Positions 32,543 to 41,026 of a stretch of DNA of 44,802 nucleotides are shown here, in pieces (position 1 is the stretch's first letter; each line of letters starts with the position of its first letter). Below the pieces are notes generated by a model, which saw nothing but the letters and a program-made list of their open reading frames with translations, was not told the origin of the DNA and ran no database searches. Origin of the DNA: an uncultured Fibrobacter sp. (GTDB lineage: Bacteria; Fibrobacterota; Fibrobacteria; Fibrobacterales; Fibrobacteraceae); contig NZ_ONDD01000026.1 in assembly GCF_900316465.1 (NCBI RefSeq), positions 1 through 44,802 on the forward strand, read 5' to 3'. Made by a program: the position numbers and the translations under genes.

Positions 32543-34805
32543 ATGAGTGGAATATCAAAAATCTTTAAGACATTTTGCTGATGTAGGCCTTGCCGATGGA
32601 GCGGCCAAATTTTTAGGCAATACCACGACCTTTGGCGAAATCCCCGACGACTATGGAACCTACTGGAACCAGATTACTGCCGAGAACGGGTGCGTTTGGG
32701 GCTATGTCGAAAAAACACGTGGTGAATACGATTGGACCGGTTGCGACCTCGCCTATAATTGGGCAAAAAAGAATCATGCGCATTTTACGTTTCACACCCT
32801 GTTGTGGGGTTCGCAAAACCCGCAGTGGTTAAGGGAACTCGATGTTGACGAAACTAAAAAAGCTTGGACAGATTGGATCGACGCTGTTAAGGAACGTTAC
32901 CCCGATCTCGAAATGATTGAAGTGGTCAACGAAGCCGTCAAAAGCGGCAACAACTATCATTCCAGTTTTTCCAGCAACAAACTGATTGAGGCGCTTGGCG
33001 GCGATAGCGGCAACTACGAATTTGTAGTGACCGCTTTCAAGATGGCACGAGAACGCTGGCCAGAAGCCATTCTGATTTATAACGATTACAATACTATCCA
33101 ATGGCAAAAAGTAGAGGGTATCGACCTTCTCAAGAAAATAAAGGCCCAGGAGGCGCCAGTTGACGCTTACGGAATGCAGTTCCACGAAACAACCGCACAA
33201 GGGACAGGCTATTATTGCCTAAATACATCCTTACTCAAACGCTCCCTTTACGAAGCACATGAACAGACAGGACTCCCCATATATATTACTCAATACGATG
33301 TCGGTTCCACGGACGATGAATTTCAAAAAAAATGCTACCAAGAACATCTCCCAATCCTAATGGAAACGGATTATGTTGCAGGCATAACGCTTTGGGGATA
33401 CATTTATGGCAAAACTTGGCTTTCTTGTAACGGTTTGGAACAAGGTTGTTCCGGCCTCATCAAAGACGACATCGAACGAGCGGCATTGACTTGGCTCAAG
33501 GAATATTTCAAGAATCCGGATGCCCGTTACGGCCGTGGCCTTGCCGATGGAGCGACCAAATATCTTGGCAACATGATTGCTGACAAGCAAGAAATCCCCG
33601 AGGATTTTCAAACCTACTGGAATCAGGTTTCGCCCGAAAACGCATGCACATGGAGAGTTGTTGAAAAAGAGCGCGGCAACTTCGACTGGTCGGAATGCGA
33701 CCGCGTCGATCATTGGGCGCAAACAAATAAAGCGAAGTTCACATTCCGCAACTTGCTCTGGGAACCGCGCACCCCCAACTGGCTATATAGCTTAGATACT
33801 GCGGAAACCAAGAAAGCAATCGAAGCATGGTTTGACGAAGTCGCCAAGCATTACCCCACACTCGACATGATCGAGGTGGTAAAAGGAGCTTCTCGCAACA
33901 GTCAAGGCCGCTATCTTTCAGGATTCGGTAGCAACATCGGTCTCAAAATTATCGAAGCCCTTGGCGGAGACAACGACGACTACAAATTTGTGGCCACGGC
34001 CTTCAAAATGGCCCGCAAACGCTGGCCGTACGCCAAATTAATCTACAACGACATCGATTATTACGGGTTGAAAAACAACCTGGGCGCAGACCTTATCCAA
34101 AAAATCCAGAAGCAAGGCGCGCCCGTCGATGCCTACGGAATTGTAGCTTCATCGCTCGTTCAAGGATCCGGTCCTGTCCAATGCGTCAATGCTGAACGCA
34201 TCCAAAGCGGCATTCAGGAAATTTACGACAAAATAAAACTTCCATTGTTTATTACAGAATATAGCGTCGGTACGGACAACGACAGCCTTCAAAAAGCATG
34301 CTACTCCGAACATATTCCGCTCTTTATGGAATCGGAATACATTGCAGGCGTAAACCTTTGGGGCTACCTTTACGAAGTCGGAGCAAGTGTATGGGTCGAC
34401 GAATCGAATCCCGGACTTATCAAGGATGGGGTAGACCGCCCTGCAATGACTTGGCTCAAGGAATATTTCAGCGAGCACTTCTACGACGCCAAGAACATGT
34501 GGTACGATAAAGGCATCCCGATACATCCGCTGGATTCGTTGGATTCAGCTGCTTTTGAACAGACGATTGCCATTGGCGATAAAAATAACGGAAAAATTAG
34601 CGGCAAGCTCCATTTTGAGCAAAATACGCTCCAGAATTACGACGTGCTTGATTTGCACGGTGTGCGCCTAGGCAGACTTTCGGCCTACGGTTTCGATGCC
34701 GCCAAGGAAATCCTCAAGACTTCCAACGAAGTGAAAAACTCCGGCGTGTACTTCCTGCGCAATCGTACCACCGGCAAGATTCAAAGCGTCCGCGTTGCAA
34801 GATAA
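32543..34805 (+). pseudogene. Tandem GH10 xylanase-like gene without signal peptide and with substituted catalytic residues
   Basis: An ATG with a GGGG ribosome site (32543) starts MSGISKIFKTF, a signal-peptide n-region, but stops at 32581. In the next frame, directly after a TGA, a 752-codon frame runs from GTG 32547; its mature homology begins FADVGLADGAAKFLG. The hydrophobic core of the signal seems deleted with a frameshift. Domain 1 (about 14-330) keeps acid/base Glu129 (EVVNEAV) but has Gln249 where GH10 has the nucleophile Glu (IYITQYDV). Domain 2 (about 335-650) keeps Glu571 (LFITEYSV) but has Lys-Gly (446-447) for Asn-Glu, and lacks the HTLLWG histidine and the QFH motif. The C-terminus (GVYFLRNRTTGKIQSVRVAR) resembles T9SS-type sorting tails. 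Either a decaying xylanase or a former xylan-binding protein. Confidence 0.8.
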
Positions 34806-34927
34806 TGGCGCAAAAAATACGTTTATAGCCCCAAAAATGCATTTTTGAACAATGTAAACAAAAAGTAATGTTTGAAAAGTAACAAATAATTTATAAAAAA
34901 TTTCTAGTTAGACAGTCATAAAAAATA

Positions 34928-34935
34928 TAAATTTG
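34928..34935 (+). promoter_or_regulatory. TAAATTTG box before the collagen-like FISUMP pair
   Basis: TAAATTTG at 34928-34935 matches TAnnTTTG, 20 nt before the ATG at 34956. A TTAGACA stretch about 14 nt upstream is a possible but poorly spaced -35. The rest of the 150-nt gap is AT-rich without genes. Confidence 0.45.
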
Positions 34936-34955
34936 CACAAACTAATGGGAATAAA

Positions 34956-36155
34956 ATGAAAAAGAAATTCTTTTGTTGTGAATTGATTGGCTTGGCCGGA
35001 ATGTTGTTTTTTGTAGCATGCAGCAATTCGGCAACCGAAACGACTGTATATCATAACGACGATATCGCCGTCCTGGAATCTGGCAAAAAACTAAAAAAAC
35101 AAACATGCGATTCATTGAACATGGGCGAATTGCTCTATGTTATTGATTCTACAGACATGTATCTCTGTGATGGAAAGAAATGGGTTTCCTTGAAAGGTGC
35201 TGCCGGTAAGCAGGGCGAAAAAGGAAAAGACGGCGAAAAGGGCGATACCGGTTCTAAGGGTGATGATGGCGAAAGTCTTATGGGAAATCCTGGAATTCAA
35301 GGTCCGAAGGGTGATGATGGTGTCGCGGGGACTAGCTGTAAGATAATCAGTGATGAAGATGGCGTCGTCGTTATCAAGTGCGGTGAAGATGAAGACGCTG
35401 ATTCTACAAAGATTTATAAATCTATATGTGGTTATACGCCGTTTGATCCGGAAAAGGCAGCTTGCTTTAATGGTGAGCTTTATTCTTGTAATGGCAAACC
35501 GTACAATCCTAAAAATTATTTGTGCGACGCCAGAGATAATCAGATGTACAAGGTCGTGACAATTGGCTCGTTTATGTGGATGGCTGAAAACTTGAACTAT
35601 GATTATAATATCGAAACTGCCAAGAGCTATTGCTATGATGATGAACCCGCGAATTGCGAGAAGTATGGTCGCTTGTATACATGGGCTGCAGCAATGGATA
35701 GTGCAGCCAAGTTTAGTGACGATTGCAAAGGTTGCGGTGATAATGGAAGTGATGCTGCGCTAGTATCTGCGTCTACATGGACAGCCCGAGGAGTTTGTCC
35801 CGAAGGATGGTTTATGCCTTTGAATACCAATTGGTCTGATTTGGTTGAAGCATCTGGAATAGATGAATCTCTCATAGGAAATGCTCTTAAATCAAAAAAT
35901 GGTTGGAGTGCGGACGGAAATGGTTCCGATTATTTAGGAATGACCATCTTGCCGGCAGGATATAGAGACATTGATGGTAAATATTTATCAAAGGGTGATT
36001 CTGCGATTTTATGGTCTGCTACGAATTATACTAATGGTTATAGCGCTTTGAGAACTCTTTTGGAAACATCGTCTTCAAAAATGGCGTGGAAAAGTCGTTC
36101 TGATATTGATCGTAAAGGAAATGCTTTTTCCGTACGTTGTTTCAAGGCCCTCTAG
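34956..36155 (+). CDS. FISUMP lipoprotein with collagen-like Gly-X-Y segment, copy 3
   Basis: 399 residues. Lipobox FVAC, Cys22. A conserved VLESGKKLKKQTCDS...MYLCDGKKWVSLKG module (about 35-80) precedes a collagen-like stretch of about nine Gly-X-Y triplets, an ESLM break and six more triplets (about 80-128; KGDTGSKGDDG, GIQGPKGDDG). A short Cys-containing spacer follows, then the FISUMP domain from about 190: DARDNQMYKVVTIG, WMAENLNYDY, YGRLYTWAAAMD, VCPEGWFMP, GMTILPAGYRD, FSVRCFKAL. The Gly-X-Y part could form a trimeric stalk that lifts the FISUMP domain off the surface (inference). The next gene, 18 nt away, has the same architecture, so the pair arose by duplication and is co-transcribed. 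Confidence 0.9.
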   Translation: MKKKFFCCELIGLAGMLFFVACSNSATETTVYHNDDIAVLESGKKLKKQTCDSLNMGELLYVIDSTDMYLCDGKKWVSLKGAAGKQGEKGKDGEKGDTGSKGDDGESLMGNPGIQGPKGDDGVAGTSCKIISDEDGVVVIKCGEDEDADSTKIYKSICGYTPFDPEKAACFNGELYSCNGKPYNPKNYLCDARDNQMYKVVTIGSFMWMAENLNYDYNIETAKSYCYDDEPANCEKYGRLYTWAAAMDSAAKFSDDCKGCGDNGSDAALVSASTWTARGVCPEGWFMPLNTNWSDLVEASGIDESLIGNALKSKNGWSADGNGSDYLGMTILPAGYRDIDGKYLSKGDSAILWSATNYTNGYSALRTLLETSSSKMAWKSRSDIDRKGNAFSVRCFKAL

Positions 36156-36173
36156 AATTAATGTGAGTGTTTT

Positions 36174-37307
36174 ATGTATCAAAAGAATCGTATTTACTTG
36201 GGCTTGATTGTATCTGCTTTGTTATTTGCAGCTTGTGCTGATGACGAAAGCAGTTATTTCGATGTTTATGATGATGTCAATCAGGTTCTTGATTCTGGAA
36301 AAAAATTAAGTTCGGTAAGTTGCGATTCAACATCTATCGGCAAAAAAATATTCGTCATTGATTCCGCAGCCACCTTTTTTTGTGATGGTCGCGATTGGAT
36401 TTTGCTGAAAGGTAGCGACGGCGATCAGGGTCCTGTTGGTTCGGAAGGAAAAAAGGGCGCAACAGGTGATAAAGGCGTTGCTGGCGACTCTGCTCAATTC
36501 ACAGGGGATACTGGCCCTGATGGAGAGAAAGGAGAAAGAGGTGATTCCTCGAATGTCAATTGCGGAATTGCTAGAGACTCCGCAGGTGTAGTTGTATTTA
36601 AATGTTCCGATGGAAAGGAATCAAAAATATATACGGCATTATGTGGTGATTCCGCCTATGATCCTATGGATTATTTTTGCCTTAATGGATCGCTTTACAG
36701 CAATGCAGAGTATTTCTTGGATGCCCGAGACAATCAAGTGTACCGCTATGCCGTTTTGGGTCGGGGGGATTCAGCCAGAACATGGATGTTGGAAAATTTG
36801 AATTATGAACTGAATGACGGCGAACAGAGTTGGTGTTATAAGAATTCGTCATTAAATTGCAAAAAGTATGGACGCCTTTATACATGGGCTGCCGTACTCA
36901 ACAAACCTGAAGAAGAATGTGGGTATGGTCAAAAATGCAATGTGGCTAACCCGTTCAAAGGAATTTGTCCTGAAGGCTGGCATGTTTCTACGAAAGAAGA
37001 ATGGAAAATGCTATTCAAGTTAGAAAAGGAAGAAAAGACTGCCGGACAAATGTTACGTGCCACTACGGGGTGGAAACGAGGCTGGACAGGAACGGATGAA
37101 CTTGGATTTAGTGTTTATCCGGGTGGCATTTACGAAGAATCTAATTTTTATGGAGAAGGTTCTAGAACCCTATTTTGGACATCGAATTTTATTGATAAAT
37201 TCTCTGCGCAATCTTATGGCATGACATTTGACAACAAAGATGTTACCTATGATGCAGTGGACAAGGACTTAGGACTAGCCCTCCGTTGTGTAAAGGACGC
37301 TTTTTAA
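36174..37307 (+). CDS. FISUMP lipoprotein with collagen-like Gly-X-Y segment, copy 4
   Basis: 377 residues. Lipobox FAAC, Cys21. Same modules as copy 3: VLDSGKKLSSVSCDS...FFCDGRDWILLKG, nine Gly-X-Y triplets (GSDGDQGPVGSEG and on), an AQFT break, and five triplets (GDTGPDGEKGERG). A CGIARDSAGVVVFKC spacer leads into the FISUMP domain from about 182: DARDNQVYRYAVLG, TWMLENLNYE, YGRLYTWAAVL, GICPEGWHVST, GFSVYPGGIY, LALRCVKDAF. The break falls after the same number of triplets in both copies. The start follows the copy 3 stop by 18 nt; the stop lies 5 nt before the end of the convergent GAF-HlyD gene. Confidence 0.9.
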   Translation: MYQKNRIYLGLIVSALLFAACADDESSYFDVYDDVNQVLDSGKKLSSVSCDSTSIGKKIFVIDSAATFFCDGRDWILLKGSDGDQGPVGSEGKKGATGDKGVAGDSAQFTGDTGPDGEKGERGDSSNVNCGIARDSAGVVVFKCSDGKESKIYTALCGDSAYDPMDYFCLNGSLYSNAEYFLDARDNQVYRYAVLGRGDSARTWMLENLNYELNDGEQSWCYKNSSLNCKKYGRLYTWAAVLNKPEEECGYGQKCNVANPFKGICPEGWHVSTKEEWKMLFKLEKEEKTAGQMLRATTGWKRGWTGTDELGFSVYPGGIYEESNFYGEGSRTLFWTSNFIDKFSAQSYGMTFDNKDVTYDAVDKDLGLALRCVKDAF

Positions 37308-37312
37308 TTGTC

Positions 37313-38752
37313 TTACCACCAGAGTTTTAGGCGTAAGTAGTCAATCGCCTGGTGGCTCAAAATCCACCAAAGTGTCTTTTTGCCGGCGTAAATCTTGGCA
37401 ATACCTGTCATACCAGGGCGGAACCACCCTGGTATTTTTTCGTTGAATTCCCCACGAACAGGGAAGGTGTTTTCTTGATCCTTAACTGTTGCGGTGGGAT
37501 TGATTCTCTCTGAACGGAATCCAAAGGTTTGTTCAGGACGGCTCTTTACGGCGAGAAGTCCGTCACTACCGATGCTAATATTTTCAATTTCAACTTCGTT
37601 GACATCCACTTCTACGTAGATGTTTTCAATAAGTGCCATCTGAATAAGTTCGGAACCTTGCTTTACAGGTGCACCAAGTTTTTTTTGCAAATCGCCTTCG
37701 ATAATAATGGCGCTATCAACGGTTGCAAGAATTTCAGATTTAGAAAGCTTGTAACGTACGGTTTTCAGCTTTGCTTGGGTTTGCGATAACCTAGCTTGAT
37801 GAATTCGCATGTCTGCGAGTTGGTGTTCAGCCTGTGCTTTTTGAATCTCGCTACGGTTGTTCTGTTCCTCGGCCAAAAGGTTTGCTTCTTCAAGTCTTAA
37901 CTCTTTTTGGTCTAGTCTCAAGAGCATTTGTTCCTTGTATACAATGTCACCTGGTTTTACAGATACACTGTCTATATAACCGTCGAAGGGGGCTGTTAGG
38001 TAGATAATTTTATCTGTTTTTAGAATGGCTGGTGAATTGACTTTATATTGGAGTGGCACCAGCGTAGCAAATAAGATGAATCCGATAGCGAGAATCCCGA
38101 AGAATTTTGCCCAAGTGTGCTCAAAACCGAGTAATTTACTGAGCTGCTTTCGTGTGTTTCTTGCAAATCGTGCACCGAACCAGTTGCTTTTCTGATAGAG
38201 TTCCTTGAGTCGGGTTCCAGTAAGAGATGCAACAAGGTGTATTTCTGTGGCGTCAATGTCGCTGAAAGGCTGTTTGGATCTTTCGCAGGTGACAACTCCG
38301 ATGGTTTCATCGCCACTACGGACAGGGACGGATAGCAGATAGTCGGCGTTGTAAGTTTTGCGGTAACGCTCGTGTGCACGGACCGAAAGGTTACTGTTGT
38401 CTGGAGACGGTAGCAAGATGGCTGCATCCTGCTCGTAAGCTTCTTCCATGGCAGCTTCAAGGTCCTGGATGATCTGCATCTTTTTTTCGAAGCGATCTGT
38501 ATGGCTGATCGATTTTATTTGGATATAGTCATGTTTGAGCCAACCCAGGCAGACCCTTTCGGCATGAAGCTTATCGGCAAGTTCACCCGTAAGGGCGAGC
38601 CCGGCGGTTTTGAACTTGTCTGCTTCGTTCACCTTGCGGGCCATGTCAAGGACAGATGTGAGCTGAACAATCTTCTTGTTAGAAGAATTCAATGCTCCTT
38701 GAAGAGCCTTGATGAGTTTATCGGAATCTATGGGAGTATTTGGGTTACTCAC
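37313..38752 (-). CDS. GAF-domain membrane-fusion (HlyD-like) adaptor
   Basis: 479 residues. Residues about 35-195 form a cytoplasmic GAF-like sensor domain (ADKFKTAGLALTGELADKLH, YLLSVPVRSGDETIGVVTCE). One membrane helix follows at about 217-238 (FFGILAIGFILFATLVPLQY). The HlyD part has the biotinyl-lipoyl halves (LTAPFDGYIDSVSVKPGDIV and VDSAIIIEGDLQKKLGAPVKQG), a coiled-coil hairpin between them and a beta-barrel (WFRPGMTGIAKIYAG). Such adaptors bridge an inner-membrane export component to a TolC channel. It starts GTG, sharing GTGAGTAA with the end of the TolC gene, so it is the last gene of the leftward operon. A GAF sensor on the cytoplasmic side suggests ligand or signal control of export. 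Confidence 0.88.
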   Translation of the reverse strand: MSNPNTPIDSDKLIKALQGALNSSNKKIVQLTSVLDMARKVNEADKFKTAGLALTGELADKLHAERVCLGWLKHDYIQIKSISHTDRFEKKMQIIQDLEAAMEEAYEQDAAILLPSPDNSNLSVRAHERYRKTYNADYLLSVPVRSGDETIGVVTCERSKQPFSDIDATEIHLVASLTGTRLKELYQKSNWFGARFARNTRKQLSKLLGFEHTWAKFFGILAIGFILFATLVPLQYKVNSPAILKTDKIIYLTAPFDGYIDSVSVKPGDIVYKEQMLLRLDQKELRLEEANLLAEEQNNRSEIQKAQAEHQLADMRIHQARLSQTQAKLKTVRYKLSKSEILATVDSAIIIEGDLQKKLGAPVKQGSELIQMALIENIYVEVDVNEVEIENISIGSDGLLAVKSRPEQTFGFRSERINPTATVKDQENTFPVRGEFNEKIPGWFRPGMTGIAKIYAGKKTLWWILSHQAIDYLRLKLWW

Positions 38753-40223
38753 TTAACAGGTCCTCCCGCAATAACAATTTTCCGTCGTGCCAGTATTCCA
38801 GTTTGTTTTGCAGCAATAGTTTGCCTTTAGACTTGGATTCCCTGACCTTGGTCACGTGCAATGTCCGGATAGTTTCGAGGTGGCGCTTTTGGGCTTCACG
38901 CAGATCTTCTTCTATGTCAAAAATCTGGTGGTAGTTACTTTTTCCCATCTGCATTTTCTTGAATTCTTCTTCCAGTTCTTTTTCATGGAACTCGACAGAG
39001 GTTACCCCGAATAGGTACTGGTCGCGGATTTCGGCAGTTCTTCTCCTCAAAATACGGTATTCTTCAAATAATTTGTCAAGTACGAGCGAAAGGCGGACCG
39101 TTGAAGATCGAACATTTGCTTTTTCGGCTGCGATTTGATGTCGTTCCTTGATATTTGCAAAAAGAGGGACTGCAAACTCAAATCCGCCAGCAAGTACAGT
39201 TTGCCTGCGGCGGTTGTCCTTGAAGTTGTGTACCGCCATACGCGCGTTATCATCTCGGCTACGAATTCCATAGCTGCCAATGAGGTCGAATGTTGGCAAA
39301 AAGTTGGATTTGTGGCCCTTTAAAACGGTTTCTCGTAGTTCTAGGTCCGCTTTCTGGTATAGGTATAACGGATGCATCAGCTTAATGGAATCCAGCAAGG
39401 CAAGAGAATCAATCGTAACCGATGTATCAATTTCAAGGTTAGGGTGTATGGCAATGGGGCGTGTGTCTTGCATGTATTCCGAAGAAGACAGTGTCAACAA
39501 AAGTGCAAGTCTTGCACTGCGGAGCTTGTCTAGGGCTTCTAATCTTGCGCTTTCTCGGTCAGAATATTCTGCGACAGCCTTTTGGTAGTCAAGTGGCGAT
39601 AGCAATCCTAGTGCGAGTCTTTTGCTTGCATCTTCGACAATTTCCTTGGCAACATTGGCGGACTTGGTTGCAAAGAAAAGAATTTGGTCGGAATAGTAAT
39701 AATTCCAGTATGAATCGCAAAAATTTTCAATGATATCGGCAAGCGAATTGCGATACTTTTGGTATGCAGCCTCCTGTTGCAGTTGAGCTTGGCGCAAGTT
39801 GTTGAGTGGCGCGGAATAAATAGGACCATCCTTGAGGACATGCTGCCTCAGTTCACCGCCGAAATACAACTCAGATGTATAATCGCTATGCGTGTAGGTT
39901 GCCTGGTTGAACCCGATATCGTATTCTGTTCCCGTGGGCAGGCTGCCTTGCACACCAATTTTGTATTCGTCCTTCGTTTCGGTGAACAGGGCGCTGGGCC
40001 TGTCGGCGCGTTCCTTGTGCATTCGCCCGACAAGCGTCGGCTCAAAATCACCATAAGCGCCAGAGGCGTTTTCCCTTCGGCTAATCCATTCGTATTTCGC
40101 TTCTTGTACATCGGAATTGTGAGCAATAACCACATTGAGGGCATCCTCAAAGGAGAGGTACAGCGAATCCTGAGCCTGGATAACGACCGTAGACAGGAGT
40201 AAAATGGCGAGGAATCTTCTCAT
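38745..40223 (-). CDS. TolC-family outer-membrane channel
   Basis: 492 residues with a signal peptide ending VIQAQ. It shows the TolC/OEP repeat: LYLSFEDALNVVIAHNSDVQEAKYEW at the start, long helical segments (YRNSLADIIENFCDSYWNYYYS, RLALGLLSPLDYQKAVAEYSDRES) and predicted beta strands (GVQGSLPTGTEYDIGFN). It probably trimerises as the outer-membrane exit duct. The stop overlaps the start of the GAF-HlyD gene by 8 nt, and its own ATG overlaps the stop of the upstream HlyD-like gene, so all three are translationally coupled. Compared with E. coli TolC the length is normal. Confidence 0.9.
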   Translation of the reverse strand: MRRFLAILLLSTVVIQAQDSLYLSFEDALNVVIAHNSDVQEAKYEWISRRENASGAYGDFEPTLVGRMHKERADRPSALFTETKDEYKIGVQGSLPTGTEYDIGFNQATYTHSDYTSELYFGGELRQHVLKDGPIYSAPLNNLRQAQLQQEAAYQKYRNSLADIIENFCDSYWNYYYSDQILFFATKSANVAKEIVEDASKRLALGLLSPLDYQKAVAEYSDRESARLEALDKLRSARLALLLTLSSSEYMQDTRPIAIHPNLEIDTSVTIDSLALLDSIKLMHPLYLYQKADLELRETVLKGHKSNFLPTFDLIGSYGIRSRDDNARMAVHNFKDNRRRQTVLAGGFEFAVPLFANIKERHQIAAEKANVRSSTVRLSLVLDKLFEEYRILRRRTAEIRDQYLFGVTSVEFHEKELEEEFKKMQMGKSNYHQIFDIEEDLREAQKRHLETIRTLHVTKVRESKSKGKLLLQNKLEYWHDGKLLLREDLLSE

Positions 40224-41020
40224 TTCAGCAGAATTTTCCCCGTGACGCCAGGTTTAACAGCCTGGTCTTTGTTGTCGAAGATTATCTTGATTGTTCGCAA
40301 CATGCTGGACTTATCTACCAGAGGCGAGATAAATTCAATTTCCCCTTTCTTGGCAATAGCAGAGTTGCCCCCGTTCAGTTGCAACTTTACCTGTTGACCA
40401 ACCTTGAGATTGGTTGTTCTGTTGGCAAGAATATATGTCGTGAATCGACAAGTACGTACATCCGCAATTTCAAGAACAGGAGTGAGGGCTTCTACGCTTT
40501 CACTCTTATTTTTTGAAATAGATACGATTTCCCCGTCAAAAGGGGCGATAAGGAATTGTTTGTCCAACTGGGCGCGGGCCAGGTTATATTCAAGTGTATC
40601 CTTACTCTTGTTTACCTTGGCGTTTTCCCATTCCGCTTTTGCAACATTATAGTTGAGTTCCTTTTCCCAGACTTGTTCTGCACTTACAGATGTACTGGTT
40701 TCAAAGAGTTTTTTTATGGCTTTGTAATCCTTTTCATAGGTGTCCATTTTGGCCTTGGCCGATACGACTCCCGAAACATCTTCGGCTGTCACTTTGGTGA
40801 CTTGCACACGAAGTTCGTCTTCTGTCTTTACAAGGTTCATCAGCGTGTCGCCCTTGTGGACGATCATGCCTTCTTTGACCCAGATACTGTCAATTTTACC
40901 AGGAATCGTAAATCCAATTTTAGCCTGTTCAATTGGCTCGGTGATTCCATCAAAAGCACCCGCTATTGCTTGGTTTATCCAGATGGAAATGACAACTGCC
41001 GCTTTGATGTTTTTGTTCAT
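40220..41020 (-). CDS. Periplasmic adaptor protein (RND/HlyD membrane-fusion type)
   Basis: 266 residues. A Sec signal (AAVVISIWINQAIAG) rather than a transmembrane anchor is seen. The lipoyl half-motif IGFTIPGKIDSIWVKEGMIVHKGD, a helical hairpin (about 85-150), the second half IAPFDGEIVSISKNKSE and the barrel segment KVGQQVKLQLNGG with TIKIIFDNKDQAVKPGVTG are in order. It is shorter than most HlyD proteins, consistent with RND-type adaptors. Its ATGA overlap with TolC and 6-nt gap to the upstream lipoprotein place it in the same operon. Two adaptors in one operon suggest a two-part periplasmic conduit or a stacked assembly. Confidence 0.88.
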   Translation of the reverse strand: MNKNIKAAVVISIWINQAIAGAFDGITEPIEQAKIGFTIPGKIDSIWVKEGMIVHKGDTLMNLVKTEDELRVQVTKVTAEDVSGVVSAKAKMDTYEKDYKAIKKLFETSTSVSAEQVWEKELNYNVAKAEWENAKVNKSKDTLEYNLARAQLDKQFLIAPFDGEIVSISKNKSESVEALTPVLEIADVRTCRFTTYILANRTTNLKVGQQVKLQLNGGNSAIAKKGEIEFISPLVDKSSMLRTIKIIFDNKDQAVKPGVTGKILLK

Positions 41021-41026
41021 GGTGCG

